Shown: one piece after another, positions 20,406 to 28,830 of the stretch
Layout: every line of letters starts with the position of its first letter
Position numbering within the stretch: the stretch's first letter is position 1
Program-made: the position numbers and the translations under genes
The notes under the pieces: generated by a model
The model's database searches: none
The model's input: only the letters and a program-made list of their open reading frames with translations
Told to the model about the DNA's origin: nothing
Assembly: GCF_004342445.1 (NCBI RefSeq)
Contig: NZ_SLWW01000015.1
Coordinates: forward strand, 36,478-100,477
From: Rhodovulum euryhalinum
GTDB lineage: Bacteria > Pseudomonadota > Alphaproteobacteria > Rhodobacterales > Rhodobacteraceae
DNA: 64,000 nucleotides
Direction: 5' to 3'

Positions 20406-20890
20406 CCGGGCCGCGCGACGCGCGTTTTGCCGAAGGGGCGGAACAACCCCTGCACCTGCTGGCGGTCGCGCCCGACGATCTGGGCGTGATTTCGGCGCTG
20501 GTGCAGGATGCGGTGCTGCCCGCAACCGAGATGCGCTGGGACCGGCGCGGGCGGCGCCTTGCGCTTTTGCTGAACCGGTTCCGCTGGGAAATCCGCGACG
20601 CGGCCGAGCGTCACCACCGCAGCTACGAGCGCGTACAATCGGTGCTGACCGTCGAGGATGTGCGCCTTGTGGCCAGCCAGGGCTTTGACCGGCGCGACCC
20701 GGAACTGGTGCTTTCAGTACTGTCGATCGCGTTCGAGCCGGGCGAGGACGGCGCCGGGCGGGTGATCCTGACGCTGGCGGGCGATGGCGCCATCGCGATT
20801 GATGTCGAATGTCTCGAGGTGACGCTGCATGACGTCACCCGGCCCTACGAGGCGCCGTCGGGCAAGGCGCCGCACCATCCCGAGGATTAG
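20402..20890 (+). CDS. DUF2948 family protein
   Basis: A 162-residue soluble protein matching the DUF2948 family, which in Rhodobacterales and relatives lies directly after murA. Conserved-looking blocks include [20 protein letters not shown] and [18 protein letters not shown]. Its ATG overlaps the murA stop by 4 bp. No biochemical function is established. The fixed position suggests a link to murein synthesis, but nothing in the sequence proves it. It ends in a TAG stop. Confidence 0.85.
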   Translation: MTGPRDARFAEGAEQPLHLLAVAPDDLGVISALVQDAVLPATEMRWDRRGRRLALLLNRFRWEIRDAAERHHRSYERVQSVLTVEDVRLVASQGFDRRDPELVLSVLSIAFEPGEDGAGRVILTLAGDGAIAIDVECLEVTLHDVTRPYEAPSGKAPHHPED

Positions 20891-20912
20891 CGCGGCGCCT
20901 GGTCTTCATGTG

Positions 20913-21314
20913 TCATTCCTGGATCGACTCCAGGTAATAGGCGATCGACAGGACTCGCCCGCGCACGATGACCTCGGCGCCGTAGTCGCCCATTCCGCCC
21001 ACCAGCGGCGTCTTGAACAGATCACCCCAGATCGGCATCGGCTCGCCATGGCTGCGCACGCCGGTCCGCCCGTCGATGATCTGGATCACCTGGAGCATCG
21101 GGAACGCGCCGTCATTCTCGGCCGACAGGCGGTTCAGCCCCGGAACGGGGATCGTCAGGAATTCGGCGATCGGCCCCTGGCCGAGACCGCTTTCGCCATG
21201 ACAGGACGCGCAGGCCCGCATGTATTCCGCCTTGCCGGTCTCGTCGGCCGGCGCGGGCCCGGCGGCAAGCGCCGCTGCGGCCAGGATCGCGAGGGTCTAT
21301 GTTGCCTTGATCAT
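20913..21314 (-). pseudogene. class I cytochrome c, interrupted by a nonsense codon in its signal peptide
   Basis: Reading leftward, an AGGAGG site seven bases before the ATG at 21314 starts MIKAT, followed by an in-frame TAG (21297-21299). The frame then continues as a normal signal-peptide core (TLAILAAAALAAGPAPA) and a mature c-type cytochrome with a CASCH heme motif, GLGQGPIAEFL, and Met residues that could ligate the iron (PMPIWGDLF). No ATG, GTG or TTG lies between the stop and MRACASCH at 21221, and a start there would remove the export signal needed for heme attachment. The gene is therefore broken, or the base is a sequencing error. Without the stop it would encode about 133 residues. 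Confidence 0.75.
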
Positions 21315-21515
21315 CGGTCATCCTCCTTCGTTTCCGGATGCGAAGTCCCGCCCCCTTGCGGGCCCGCGCGCGCAACAGCCAGAGCCTAGGGCCCCGTTCG
21401 CGCGGCGCGCATTGACGGGGCGCAACGCAACGGTGCGGCCGGCATCCCTATTGGGGTGTTCCCCCTGCGCGGAATTGCCGTTACACACGGGCGCGACAGG
21501 CTCACGGGGGACGAC

Positions 21516-22826
21516 ATGCCGGTATTCCTGGACAGCACTTCTGCGACCTTCGAGGCGGAGTTCGCCGCGCTTCTCGGCGCCAAGCGCGAGGACTGCCCCG
21601 ATGTGGATGCCGTCGTCTCCGAGATCATCGCCGACGTGCGCGCCATGGGCGACGCCGCGCTGATCGAACTGACCGCGCGCTTCGACCGGCTGGCGCTCAG
21701 CCCGGCGACGCTGGCCTTTTCCCAGGACGAGATCGACAGGGAATGTGCCAGGGTGCCGACGGCAGAACGCGCGGCACTGGAACGCGCCGCCGAGCGTATC
21801 CGGGCCTATCACGTCCGCCAGATGCCCGAGGACGTGCAATGGACCGACCCCGAGGGTGCGACGCTGGGCTGGCGCTGGACGCCGGTCTCGGCGGCGGGGC
21901 TCTACGTGCCGGGGGGGCTGGCAAGCTATCCGTCCTCGGTGCTGATGAACGCGATTCCGGCGCAGGTGGCGGGCGTCGAACGGCTGGTGATCTGCGCGCC
22001 CACGCCCGATGGCAAGTCCAACCCGCTGGTCTTGCTGGCGGCCCGGCTGTCAGGGGTTGATACCGTCTACCGGATCGGCGGTGCGCAGGCCATCGCGGCC
22101 ATGGCCTATGGCACGCAGACGATCCGGCCCGTCGACAAGATCACCGGCCCCGGCAACGCCTATGTGGCGGCGGCCAAGCGGCGGGTGTTCGGCAAGGTCG
22201 GTATCGACATGATCGCGGGGCCGTCGGAAATCCTGGTGATCGCGGACCGCGACAACGATCCCGACTGGCTGGCGCTCGACCTGCTGTCCCAGGCCGAGCA
22301 TGACGAAAGCGCCCAGTCGATCCTGATCACCGACGACGCCGCGTTCGGCCGGGCGGTGGCGGCGGCGGTGGACAGGCGGCTGGAAACGCTGGAACGCCGC
22401 ACGATCGCCGGGGCAAGCTGGCGCGACTATGGCGCGGTCATCACCGTGCGCGATCTGACCGAGGCGGCCGAGCTGTCGAACCGCGTGGCCCCCGAGCATC
22501 TGGAACTCTGCGTGGCCGATGCCGACGCGCTGGCCGCCCGGATCACCCATGCCGGCGCGATCTTCCTCGGTCCATGGACGCCCGAGGCGATCGGCGACTA
22601 TATCGGCGGGCCGAACCACGTGCTGCCGACCGCGCGCTCGGCCCGCTTTTCATCCGGCCTGTCGGTTCTGGATTTCATGAAGCGGACAACCGTCGCCCGC
22701 ATGACGCCCGAGGCGCTGAAGGCGATCGGCCCCGCCGCCGAGACGCTGGCCATCTCGGAAAGCCTCGAGGCGCATGGCCTGTCCGTCCGTGCCCGGCTTG
22801 ACCGGCTGAACGAGGAAAGCGCATGA
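21516..22826 (+). CDS. hisD: histidinol dehydrogenase HisD
   Basis: A 436-residue enzyme performing the last two oxidations of histidine biosynthesis, histidinol to histidine. Typical blocks are SAAGLYVPGGLASYPSSVLMN cut by family motifs such as KITGPGNAYVAAAKR, the zinc/substrate region SQAEHDESAQ, and APEHLEL with the catalytic Glu-His pair. The ATG at 21516 matches the family start; the upstream in-frame part to 21456 is not used. Its TGA overlaps the UPF0262 start by 4 bp. Confidence 0.96.
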   Translation: MPVFLDSTSATFEAEFAALLGAKREDCPDVDAVVSEIIADVRAMGDAALIELTARFDRLALSPATLAFSQDEIDRECARVPTAERAALERAAERIRAYHVRQMPEDVQWTDPEGATLGWRWTPVSAAGLYVPGGLASYPSSVLMNAIPAQVAGVERLVICAPTPDGKSNPLVLLAARLSGVDTVYRIGGAQAIAAMAYGTQTIRPVDKITGPGNAYVAAAKRRVFGKVGIDMIAGPSEILVIADRDNDPDWLALDLLSQAEHDESAQSILITDDAAFGRAVAAAVDRRLETLERRTIAGASWRDYGAVITVRDLTEAAELSNRVAPEHLELCVADADALAARITHAGAIFLGPWTPEAIGDYIGGPNHVLPTARSARFSSGLSVLDFMKRTTVARMTPEALKAIGPAAETLAISESLEAHGLSVRARLDRLNEESA

Positions 22827-23308
22827 ACACCGCGCGCCTGATCCATGTCGAACTGGACGACACGAACCTGCCGCCCCCCACACCCGAGATCGAGCAGGAA
22901 CGCAAGGTCGCGCTGTTCGACCTGATGGAGGACAATTCCTTCGCGCTGCCCGGCCGCGATGACCGGTCCGCGCCCGCCGGACCCTACCGGCTGGTGCTGT
23001 CGATCCGGGAAAAGCGGCTGGTCTTCGACGTGAAGACCGAGGCGGGTGATCCGGCGGCCGAGTTCCACCTGTCGCTGTCGCCCTTCCGGCAGGCGGTCAA
23101 GGATTACTGGCAGATCTGCGAAAGCTATTTCGAGGCGGTCAAGCGCCTGCCCCCCAGCCAGATCGAGGCGATCGACATGGCCCGGCGCGGCATCCACAAC
23201 GAGGGCGCGCGGCTGCTGCAGGAACGTCTCGACGGCAAGGCCGAGCTTGACATCGACACCGCCCGGCGCCTCTTCACCCTGGTATGCGTCCTGCATTTCG
23301 GGGGTTGA
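22823..23308 (+). CDS. UPF0262 family protein
   Basis: A 161-residue protein of the UPF0262 family, found almost only in alphaproteobacteria and commonly right behind hisD. It contains DVKTEAGDPAAEFHLSLSP and a long helical C-terminal half, with no membrane segment. The ATG overlaps the hisD stop by 4 bp. The function is unknown. Confidence 0.88.
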   Translation: MNTARLIHVELDDTNLPPPTPEIEQERKVALFDLMEDNSFALPGRDDRSAPAGPYRLVLSIREKRLVFDVKTEAGDPAAEFHLSLSPFRQAVKDYWQICESYFEAVKRLPPSQIEAIDMARRGIHNEGARLLQERLDGKAELDIDTARRLFTLVCVLHFGG

Positions 23309-23309
23309 G

Positions 23310-23777
23310 GTGGCCGGCACGATCCCCTCGTCGGTGCTGTTCTGCTGCGATCACAACTCGGTCCGCTCGCCGATGGCCGAGGGGATCATGAAGAAATTCT
23401 ATGGAACCGACACCTATGTCCAGTCCGTGGGGGTCAGGAACGACCGCGAGGTGGACGGTTTTTCCGTCGCCGTCTGCGAGGAGATCGGCGTCGAGATCGA
23501 CCGCCACCAGGCGCGGTCCTTTGACGAGATGGAGGAATGGGGCGATGACCTGTCGAGCTATGACCTGATCATTGCCATGTCGCCCGCCAGCCTGCGCCGG
23601 GCGCAGGAGTTGACGCGCTACTACCATCTCGACGTGGAATACTGGCCGGTGCTGGACCCCACCGGCCTGGGCGAGACCCGGGCCGACAAGCTGGCCGCCT
23701 ATCGCCAGACCCGCGACCAGATCGTCGAGCGGCTGATCGGCCGCTTCGGTCCGCCAACCCAAGGGAGCAAGCCATGA
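23310..23777 (+). CDS. low-molecular-weight phosphotyrosine phosphatase family protein
   Basis: A 155-residue protein starting with GTG at 23310, one base after the UPF0262 stop. It has the low-Mr protein tyrosine phosphatase/arsenate reductase fold: the CX5R phosphate loop is Cys13-DHNSV-Arg19, followed by SPMAEGIMKKF, and the general-acid Asp lies in VLDPTG. The position between UPF0262 and (in relatives) infA is conserved. Protein phosphatase activity is more likely than arsenate reduction, as no other arsenic gene is nearby. Confidence 0.87.
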   Translation: MAGTIPSSVLFCCDHNSVRSPMAEGIMKKFYGTDTYVQSVGVRNDREVDGFSVAVCEEIGVEIDRHQARSFDEMEEWGDDLSSYDLIIAMSPASLRRAQELTRYYHLDVEYWPVLDPTGLGETRADKLAAYRQTRDQIVERLIGRFGPPTQGSKP

Positions 23778-24169
23778 GCCGCGACGCGATCGACCGCTAT
23801 TTCGCCGCCTTCAACGCAGGCGACATCGACGCCATGCTGGCGGAACTGTCCGAGGACGTGGACCACCACGTCAACGAGGGCGTGATCCGCCGCGGCAAGC
23901 CCGCCTTTGCGGAATTCTGCGCGCACATGTCCCGCTGCTACCGCGAGACCCTGACCGACATGGTGATCTTCGCCAATGACGACGGCACGCGCGCCGCCGC
24001 CGAATACGTGGTGAACGGCACCTACCTGGAGACCGACGAGGGCCTGCCGCCCGCGCGCGGCCAGACCTACCGCCTGCCGGCGGGGTCGTTCTTCACGCTG
24101 AAGCACGGCAAGATCGCGCGCGTGACCACCTATTACAACCTTGCCGACTGGCTGCGGCAGGTGAAATGA
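23774..24169 (+). CDS. nuclear transport factor 2-like (SnoaL/ketosteroid isomerase-fold) protein
   Basis: A 131-residue single-domain protein with an NTF2-like cone fold: an N-terminal helix pair (IDRYFAAFNAGDIDAMLAEL), an HHVNEGVIRRGK strand pair and a C-terminal RVTTYYNLADWLRQV. Such proteins are isomerases, hydrolases or small-molecule binders. It overlaps the phosphatase stop by 4 bp and the GNAT start by 4 bp, so it belongs to a tight three-gene unit with an acetyltransferase and a nitrilase-type amidase. The substrate is unknown. Confidence 0.83.
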   Translation: MSRDAIDRYFAAFNAGDIDAMLAELSEDVDHHVNEGVIRRGKPAFAEFCAHMSRCYRETLTDMVIFANDDGTRAAAEYVVNGTYLETDEGLPPARGQTYRLPAGSFFTLKHGKIARVTTYYNLADWLRQVK

Positions 24170-24753
24170 CGCTGGACTTCCGCACCCTCACCGGCGCGGA
24201 AGTCGAGGCCGCCCTCGACGACCTGGCCGCCCTGCGCATCCGGGTGTTCCGCGACTGGCCCTATCTCTACGACGGGGATCTGGCCTATGAACGGCGCTAT
24301 CTTGCGACCTACCGCGACAACCCACGCGCGATCCTGGTGGCGGCGTTCGACGGCGGCCGGATCGTCGGCGCCTCGACCGGCACGCCGCTGGAAGACCACG
24401 CCGACGATTTCGCCGCGGCCTTCGCGGGCACGGGCTATGATCTTGCCCAGGTCTTCTACTGCGCCGAAAGCGTGCTCTTGCCCGAATATCGCGGGCAGGG
24501 GGCGGGGCATGCCTTCTTCGCCGCGCGCGAGGCGCATGGCCGCAGGCTCGGCCGCCGGTTCTGCACCTTTTGCAGCGTGGTCCGCCCCGCTGACCATCCG
24601 CTGAGGCCAGCCGACTACCGTCCGCTCGACGCCTTCTGGAAGAAGCGCGGCTATGATCGACTCGACGGCGTCGTGGCGCAATTCGCCTGGAAGGACATCG
24701 ACCAGCCCGCCGCCACACGTCACGACCTGCAATTCTGGATCAAGCCGCTATGA
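24166..24753 (+). CDS. GNAT family N-acetyltransferase
   Basis: A 195-residue acetyl-CoA-dependent acyltransferase. The acetyl-CoA binding motif A is seen as VLLPEYRGQGAGHAFFAAREAHG (cut at about residue 105), preceded by a GRIVGASTG strand. It overlaps the genes on both sides by 4 bp. In some bacteria a GNAT domain is fused to a carbon-nitrogen hydrolase; here the two occur as adjacent, coupled genes, suggesting sequential or joint action on one metabolite. The acceptor is unknown. Confidence 0.85.
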   Translation: MTLDFRTLTGAEVEAALDDLAALRIRVFRDWPYLYDGDLAYERRYLATYRDNPRAILVAAFDGGRIVGASTGTPLEDHADDFAAAFAGTGYDLAQVFYCAESVLLPEYRGQGAGHAFFAAREAHGRRLGRRFCTFCSVVRPADHPLRPADYRPLDAFWKKRGYDRLDGVVAQFAWKDIDQPAATRHDLQFWIKPL

Positions 24754-25643
24754 GGATCGCCGCCGCCGCGTACCCGATCGACTGGCACGACAGTTGGGCC
24801 AGCTACGAGGACAAGCTGTCGGGCTGGGTGGCCGAGGCGGCGGGGCAGGGGGCGGATCTGCTGGTCTTTCCGGAATACGGCGCGATGGAACTGGCCTCGC
24901 TTGCCGGGCCGGATGCGGCGGGCGATCTGGAACGCTCGCTCAGGGTCGTGTCCGACCTGATCGAGGCGGCCGACGGGCTGCACGCCCGGCTCGCGATGTC
25001 GCACGGGGTGCATATCCTTGCCGCCAGCGCGCCGGTCTGGTGCGGGGAACGCCCCGTGAACCGGGCCCGGTTCTTCGGGCCAAGGGGCCAGACCGGCCAT
25101 CAGGACAAGCAGATCATGACCCGCTTCGAGCGCGAGGTCTGGGACGTGCGCCCGGGTGGGCCGCTGACGCTGTTCGACACCGCGCTGGGTCGGATCGGGG
25201 TGCTGATCTGCTATGATTCCGAATTCCCGCTGCTCGGCCGTGCCCTTGTCGCGGCCGGGGCCGAGATCCTTCTGGTGCCGTCCTGCACCGACACGCTGGC
25301 GGGGTATTGGCGGGTGCGCGTGGGCGCCATGGCCCGCGCGCTGGAGGGGCAATGCGTCGTGGTGCAGGCGCCCACCGTGGGCCCGGCCGCCTGGTGCCCC
25401 GCGGTCGATGAAAATGCCGGTGCCGCAGCGATTTACGGCCCGCCCGACCTCGGTTTCCCGCCGACCGGCGTGCTGGCCGAGGGCGCGCCGAACGCCCCCG
25501 GCTGGACCTATGCCGAGGCCGACCGGGCCGCCATCGAACGGGTCCGTACCGAAGGCGCGGTCCTGAACCTCGCCCACTGGCCCGAGCAGGACGCCCGCAC
25601 CTTCCCGGTCGTTTCGTCACCATTCGATGCATTTACGGCTTGA
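24750..25643 (+). CDS. carbon-nitrogen hydrolase (nitrilase superfamily amidase)
   Basis: A 297-residue nitrilase-fold enzyme with a complete Glu-Lys-Cys triad: Glu42 in LLVFPEYGA, Lys120 in GHQDKQIM and Cys154 in VLICYDSEFP. These enzymes hydrolyse amides or release ammonia from small amides. The open frame overlaps the GNAT gene by 4 bp, and it is the last gene before the infA promoter region. The substrate cannot be derived from sequence; the GNAT partner suggests an acylated amine or a similar small compound. Confidence 0.87.
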   Translation: MRIAAAAYPIDWHDSWASYEDKLSGWVAEAAGQGADLLVFPEYGAMELASLAGPDAAGDLERSLRVVSDLIEAADGLHARLAMSHGVHILAASAPVWCGERPVNRARFFGPRGQTGHQDKQIMTRFEREVWDVRPGGPLTLFDTALGRIGVLICYDSEFPLLGRALVAAGAEILLVPSCTDTLAGYWRVRVGAMARALEGQCVVVQAPTVGPAAWCPAVDENAGAAAIYGPPDLGFPPTGVLAEGAPNAPGWTYAEADRAAIERVRTEGAVLNLAHWPEQDARTFPVVSSPFDAFTA

Positions 25644-25669
25644 AATATTGATTAATCAGGAGCATCTAC

Positions 25670-25697
25670 TTGGCGCCCGCGACATGGCGGGTAACAT
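25670..25697 (+). promoter_or_regulatory. candidate promoter for infA
   Basis: TTGGCG (25670-25675) and TAACAT (25692-25697) are spaced by 16 bp and lie just upstream of the infA ATG at 25712. They are a reasonable sigma-70-like pair in the 68-bp gap that separates infA from the preceding operon. This is pattern matching only. Confidence 0.3.
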
Positions 25698-25711
25698 GAG
25701 ATGGAGTGTTC

Positions 25712-25930
25712 ATGGCCAAGGAAGAAATGCTCGAATTCCCTGGTGTCGTGAAGGAACTCCTGCCGAACGCGACATTCCGGGTCGAGCTTGAAAACGGCCA
25801 TGAGATCATCGCGCACACGGCAGGCAAGATGCGCAAGAACCGCATCCGCGTTCTGGCCGGCGACCGGGTGCAGGTCGAGATGACCCCCTATGATCTGACC
25901 AAGGGTCGGATCAACTACCGCTTCAAGTAA
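25712..25930 (+). CDS. infA: translation initiation factor IF-1
   Basis: A 72-residue S1-like OB-fold protein, nearly canonical throughout ([48 protein letters not shown]). It binds the ribosomal A site during initiation. The correct start is the ATG at 25712 rather than the ATG two codons upstream, since IF-1 begins MAKEE. The gene leads the infA-maf-RNase-yacG cluster. Confidence 0.98.
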   Translation: MAKEEMLEFPGVVKELLPNATFRVELENGHEIIAHTAGKMRKNRIRVLAGDRVQVEMTPYDLTKGRINYRFK

Positions 25931-25933
25931 GCG

Positions 25934-26512
25934 TTGCGGCTGATCCTCGGCTCAGCCAGTCCGCGCCGGAAGGATCTTCTGGCGCAGATCGGCGTCGTGC
26001 CCGATGCGGTGCGCGCTGCCGATATCGACGAAACCCCCCGAAAGGGCGAAGAGCCGCGCCCCTATTGCGCACGCATGGCCACCGAAAAGGCCCGCGCCGT
26101 CGAGGCCGCCCCGGACGAGCTGGTGCTGTGCGCCGATACAACCGTGGCGCTGGGCCGCCGCATCCTGGGCAAGCCTGCGGATGCCGGCGAGGCCGCGCAG
26201 TTCCTGCTGGCGTTGTCGGGCCGTCGGCACCGCGTGATCACCGCCGTCGCCCTGCGACTCGGCGACCGGCTATGGGAGCGTGACGTGGTGACTGCGGTCA
26301 AGTTCAAGAACCTCTCTGATACCGAACTGAACGCCTATCTCGCCTCGGGGGAATGGCAGGGCAAGGCCGGCGGCTATGGAATCCAGGGGATGGCCGGGGC
26401 CTTCGTGCCGTGGATCAATGGCTCGTTCTCGGCGGTCGTGGGTCTGCCGCTGGCCGAGACGGCGGCGTTGCTGGCGGGGGCGGGTTATCCGGCCTGCGGG
26501 GCCGCCCGATGA
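25934..26512 (+). CDS. Maf family nucleotide pyrophosphatase
   Basis: A 192-residue protein that begins with TTG at 25934, three bases after infA. Maf proteins hydrolyse non-canonical or canonical nucleoside triphosphates to monophosphates. Motifs: [14 protein letters not shown] at the N-terminus, the catalytic acidic site in [12 protein letters not shown] and the [13 protein letters not shown] segment. The TGA overlaps the ATG of the RNase gene by 4 bp. Which Maf subfamily (dTTP/UTP or 7-methyl-GTP type) is not certain. Confidence 0.92.
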   Translation: MRLILGSASPRRKDLLAQIGVVPDAVRAADIDETPRKGEEPRPYCARMATEKARAVEAAPDELVLCADTTVALGRRILGKPADAGEAAQFLLALSGRRHRVITAVALRLGDRLWERDVVTAVKFKNLSDTELNAYLASGEWQGKAGGYGIQGMAGAFVPWINGSFSAVVGLPLAETAALLAGAGYPACGAAR

Positions 26513-27552
26513 AGGGGCGCAGTGTCATCCTCGACGAGGTTGCGGGCCGCAAGGCCGCAGCGCTGATGGTCGATGGCCAGCTTGACGACCTGTTGATCGA
26601 CCCGCCCGACGACCGGCCAGCGCCGGGCGCGATCCTGCGTGCCGTGGTGGATCGTCAGGTCAAGGGGCAGGGCGGCGTGTTCCTGCGCCTGCCCGACGGC
26701 TCGGCCTTCCTGCGGCAGGCCAAGGGCTTGAAGCCGGGGCAGGGGCTTCTGGTGCAGGTCACGGGCTATGCCGAAGAGGGCAAGGCCGTCCCGGTGACGC
26801 CGCGGCTGCTGTTCAAGAGCCGCTACGCCATCGTCACCCCCGATGCACCCGGCTTCAACGTCTCGCGCACGATCCGCGACGAGGACGAGCGCGACCGCCT
26901 GCTGGAAATCGCCCATGACGCGATGGCGGGGGCCGCGGCCCATCTGGGCGTGATCCTGCGGTCGGCCTGCGCGGATGTCGCCGAAGACGCCATCGCCGAG
27001 GATATCGCGATCATGCGTACCCTGGCCCAGGACATCCTGGCCGAGCCCGCCGAGGGGCCGCCGGAACTGTTGCTAGACGCCCCCGACGCCCATACCCGCG
27101 CCTGGCGCGACTGGGCCGAGCCCGACCCCGACGAGGTGATCGACCGGCCCGGCAGTTTCGCCGAGACAGGCGTGCTGGAGGCGATCGAGGCGCTTGCAGG
27201 GCCCGCGCCGCTGCCCGGCGGCGGGCGCGTCTATGTCCAGCCGACGCGCGCGCTGGTTGCGGTCGACGTCAATACCGGCCCCGACACCTCGCCCGCGGCC
27301 GGTCTCAAGGCGAACATCGCCGCCGCCCGCGCCCTGCCGCGGCTGTTGCGGGTCCGCGGGCTGGCGGGCCAGATCGTCGTCGACTTCGCGCCGATGCCGA
27401 AAAAGGACCGCACCGCGCTGGACCAGGTGCTGACAGCGGCCTTCCGCGCCGATCCGGTGGAAACCACCCTCGTCGGCTGGACCCCGCTGGGCCATGCCGA
27501 ACTGACCCGCAAGCGCGAACGCCTGCCCCTGACCGAGGCCCTGCCCCGATGA
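26509..27552 (+). CDS. ribonuclease E/G family protein, short form
   Basis: A 347-residue endoribonuclease-family protein. An S1-like N-terminal part ([22 protein letters not shown]) is followed by the RNase E/G core, with the two catalytic metal-binding aspartates in AVDVNTGPD and IVVDFAPM. It lacks the Zn-link cysteines, C-terminal half and scaffold tail of RNase E, and is shorter than E. coli RNase G (489 residues). This short form is commonly located between maf and yacG in Rhodobacterales. The start at 26509 overlaps the maf stop; in-frame ATGs further upstream lie inside maf. Confidence 0.88.
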   Translation: MKGRSVILDEVAGRKAAALMVDGQLDDLLIDPPDDRPAPGAILRAVVDRQVKGQGGVFLRLPDGSAFLRQAKGLKPGQGLLVQVTGYAEEGKAVPVTPRLLFKSRYAIVTPDAPGFNVSRTIRDEDERDRLLEIAHDAMAGAAAHLGVILRSACADVAEDAIAEDIAIMRTLAQDILAEPAEGPPELLLDAPDAHTRAWRDWAEPDPDEVIDRPGSFAETGVLEAIEALAGPAPLPGGGRVYVQPTRALVAVDVNTGPDTSPAAGLKANIAAARALPRLLRVRGLAGQIVVDFAPMPKKDRTALDQVLTAAFRADPVETTLVGWTPLGHAELTRKRERLPLTEALPR

Positions 27553-27731
27553 CCTGTCCGATCTGCAACAAGCCCGCCGACCCCGCCTACCGCCCGTTCT
27601 GCTCGCGCCGCTGCGCTGACGTGGATCTCGGCAAGTGGCTTTCGGGCAGCTATGCGGTGCCGGCCGACAGCCCCGAGGACCTCGAAGAGGCGGCGCGCGA
27701 GGTATCGCAACAGCCGATGAAACCGCACTGA
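27549..27731 (+). CDS. yacG: DNA gyrase inhibitor YacG
   Basis: A 60-residue zinc protein with the YacG four-cysteine site (CPICNKP ... FCSRRCADVDLGKWLSG). YacG binds gyrase B and blocks DNA binding, and is otherwise little understood. Length, zinc ligands and the DLGKWL block are typical. It overlaps the RNase gene by 4 bp and closes the infA cluster, 80 bp before tRNA-Phe. Confidence 0.95.
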   Translation: MTCPICNKPADPAYRPFCSRRCADVDLGKWLSGSYAVPADSPEDLEEAAREVSQQPMKPH

Positions 27732-27811
27732 TTTTCTGCCCGAAACCCTCTGGACAGTCCCGCGCCCGGCGTCTAGAAACACGCCACCTGAAGCGCCTCC
27801 GCTTCACCCGT

Positions 27812-27886
27812 GCCCGGGTAGCTCAGGGGTAGAGCAGTGGATTGAAAATCCTCGTGTCGGTGGTTCGATTCCGCCCCCGGGCACCA
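27812..27886 (+). tRNA. tRNA-Phe (anticodon GAA)
   Basis: Complete cloverleaf with acceptor GCCCGGG/CCCGGGC, anticodon loop TTGAAAA, T-arm GGTGGTTCGATTCCGCC and encoded CCA. The anticodon stem has one T-T mismatch. Accessory DNA with an integrase remnant begins 31 bp downstream, so the 3' end of this gene is a probable former integration site. Confidence 0.97.
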
Positions 27887-27917
27887 CTATTAGAAATCTC
27901 AAAAGAAAATCAGACGC

Positions 27918-28140
27918 TTAGGCTCCGATTTTGTCCCGCTGGCGGACATGTCGGGAAAAGGTGGGACACTTTTGTCTTAGCTTTGTTCTCCTGACAGGCG
28001 GCGAAGGGCTCTTTCGGCGCGGGTTTTTTTGACTCGCCGCTCTGGTGTAGCGCGTCACTTCCTTGCTGGTCCGGTGGCCGGTGATCGCCATGATCTCCTG
28101 TTCGGTGCATCCCAACTCCGCCAGCTGGGTGGCTTTTGAC
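27918..28140 (-). pseudogene. tyrosine recombinase (integrase), C-terminal remnant
   Basis: Leftward reading gives KATQLAELGCTEQEIMAITG, then HRTSKEVTRYTRAASQ, the classic end of a phage/island integrase including the box II G-H-x-S and the catalytic Tyr in RYTRA. Everything upstream, including the first catalytic Arg, is missing. After RAASQK the normal tail (TRAERAL) is recovered only by dropping one A from a seven-A run, so a frameshift is also present. Its place beside tRNA-Phe fits the relic of an integrated element. Confidence 0.75.
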
Positions 28141-28174
28141 CGGTAACGACACCACCGAGCACGGCTACCGAGAC

Positions 28175-28378
28175 ATGAAACGCCCGAACCCGCTTCCTCC
28201 CGACCAGATGATCCCCGCCGAGCGCCGCACTGAACTGTGCGGCCTGCTGGCGCTCGGGCTGGTCCGGCTTCTCGGGCAGGATGGGTCGGAAGTATCTGAC
28301 AATACTGGAGAAGGTTGCCTACACTATCCCGACGACCAATGCCGTCATGCAACTCTAACTCACCGGAGAAACGCATGA
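28175..28378 (+). CDS. small conserved protein of a recombinase cassette
   Basis: A 67-residue protein (MKRPNPLPPDQM start, ERRTELCGLLALGLVRL helix, THRRNA end). I recognise the pattern of a short protein regularly found before DUF2924 and recombinase genes in Rhodobacterales mobile cassettes. The ATG at 28175 is preferred because the family starts MxRPNPLPPD. Its TGA overlaps the DUF2924 start by 4 bp. The function is unknown. Confidence 0.65.
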   Translation: MKRPNPLPPDQMIPAERRTELCGLLALGLVRLLGQDGSEVSDNTGEGCLHYPDDQCRHATLTHRRNA

Positions 28379-28830
28379 CGAAGCCCGATCCCATCCCCGC
28401 GCGCCTGGCCGCGCTGAAGTCCATGTCCGTCACCCAGTTGAAGGCGGAGTGGCAAACGATCTTTGCCACGGCGGCACCGAACAACAGCCGAGCGTTCCTC
28501 GAGACCCGGTTGGCCTACCGCATCCAGGAGCTGACGTATGGCGGTCCTGATCGCGAAACCCGGCGCATGCTGGACTTGCTGGCCGACGAGGTCGGCGGGA
28601 CCCTGACACGCAAGAGCCAGATCGCCGATCCTCGCAATCCCGTGGTCGGCACGAGGCTGATCCGCGAATGGAACGGGGTCGAGCACACGATCACGGTCTT
28701 GCGGGACGGGTTCGAGTGGCAAGGGCGACCGTACAAATCCCTGTCCGCGATTGCGCGGGCAATCACCGGGACGCGCTGGAATGGCTATCGCTTTTTCGGG
28801 TTGCGCGAACGAAAGCGGGGGAATGATTGA
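28375..28830 (+). CDS. DUF2924 family protein
   Basis: A 151-residue protein of the DUF2924 family, almost always encoded next to serine recombinases in mobile regions of alphaproteobacteria. Typical blocks are LKAEWQTIFATAAPNNSRAF, GTRLIREWNGVEHTITVL and SLSAIARAITGTRWNG, the last resembling a small DNA-binding fold. The ATG at 28375 fits the family. Its stop overlaps the recombinase ATG by one base. It probably assists or regulates the recombinase; direct evidence is lacking. Confidence 0.88.
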   Translation: MTKPDPIPARLAALKSMSVTQLKAEWQTIFATAAPNNSRAFLETRLAYRIQELTYGGPDRETRRMLDLLADEVGGTLTRKSQIADPRNPVVGTRLIREWNGVEHTITVLRDGFEWQGRPYKSLSAIARAITGTRWNGYRFFGLRERKRGND

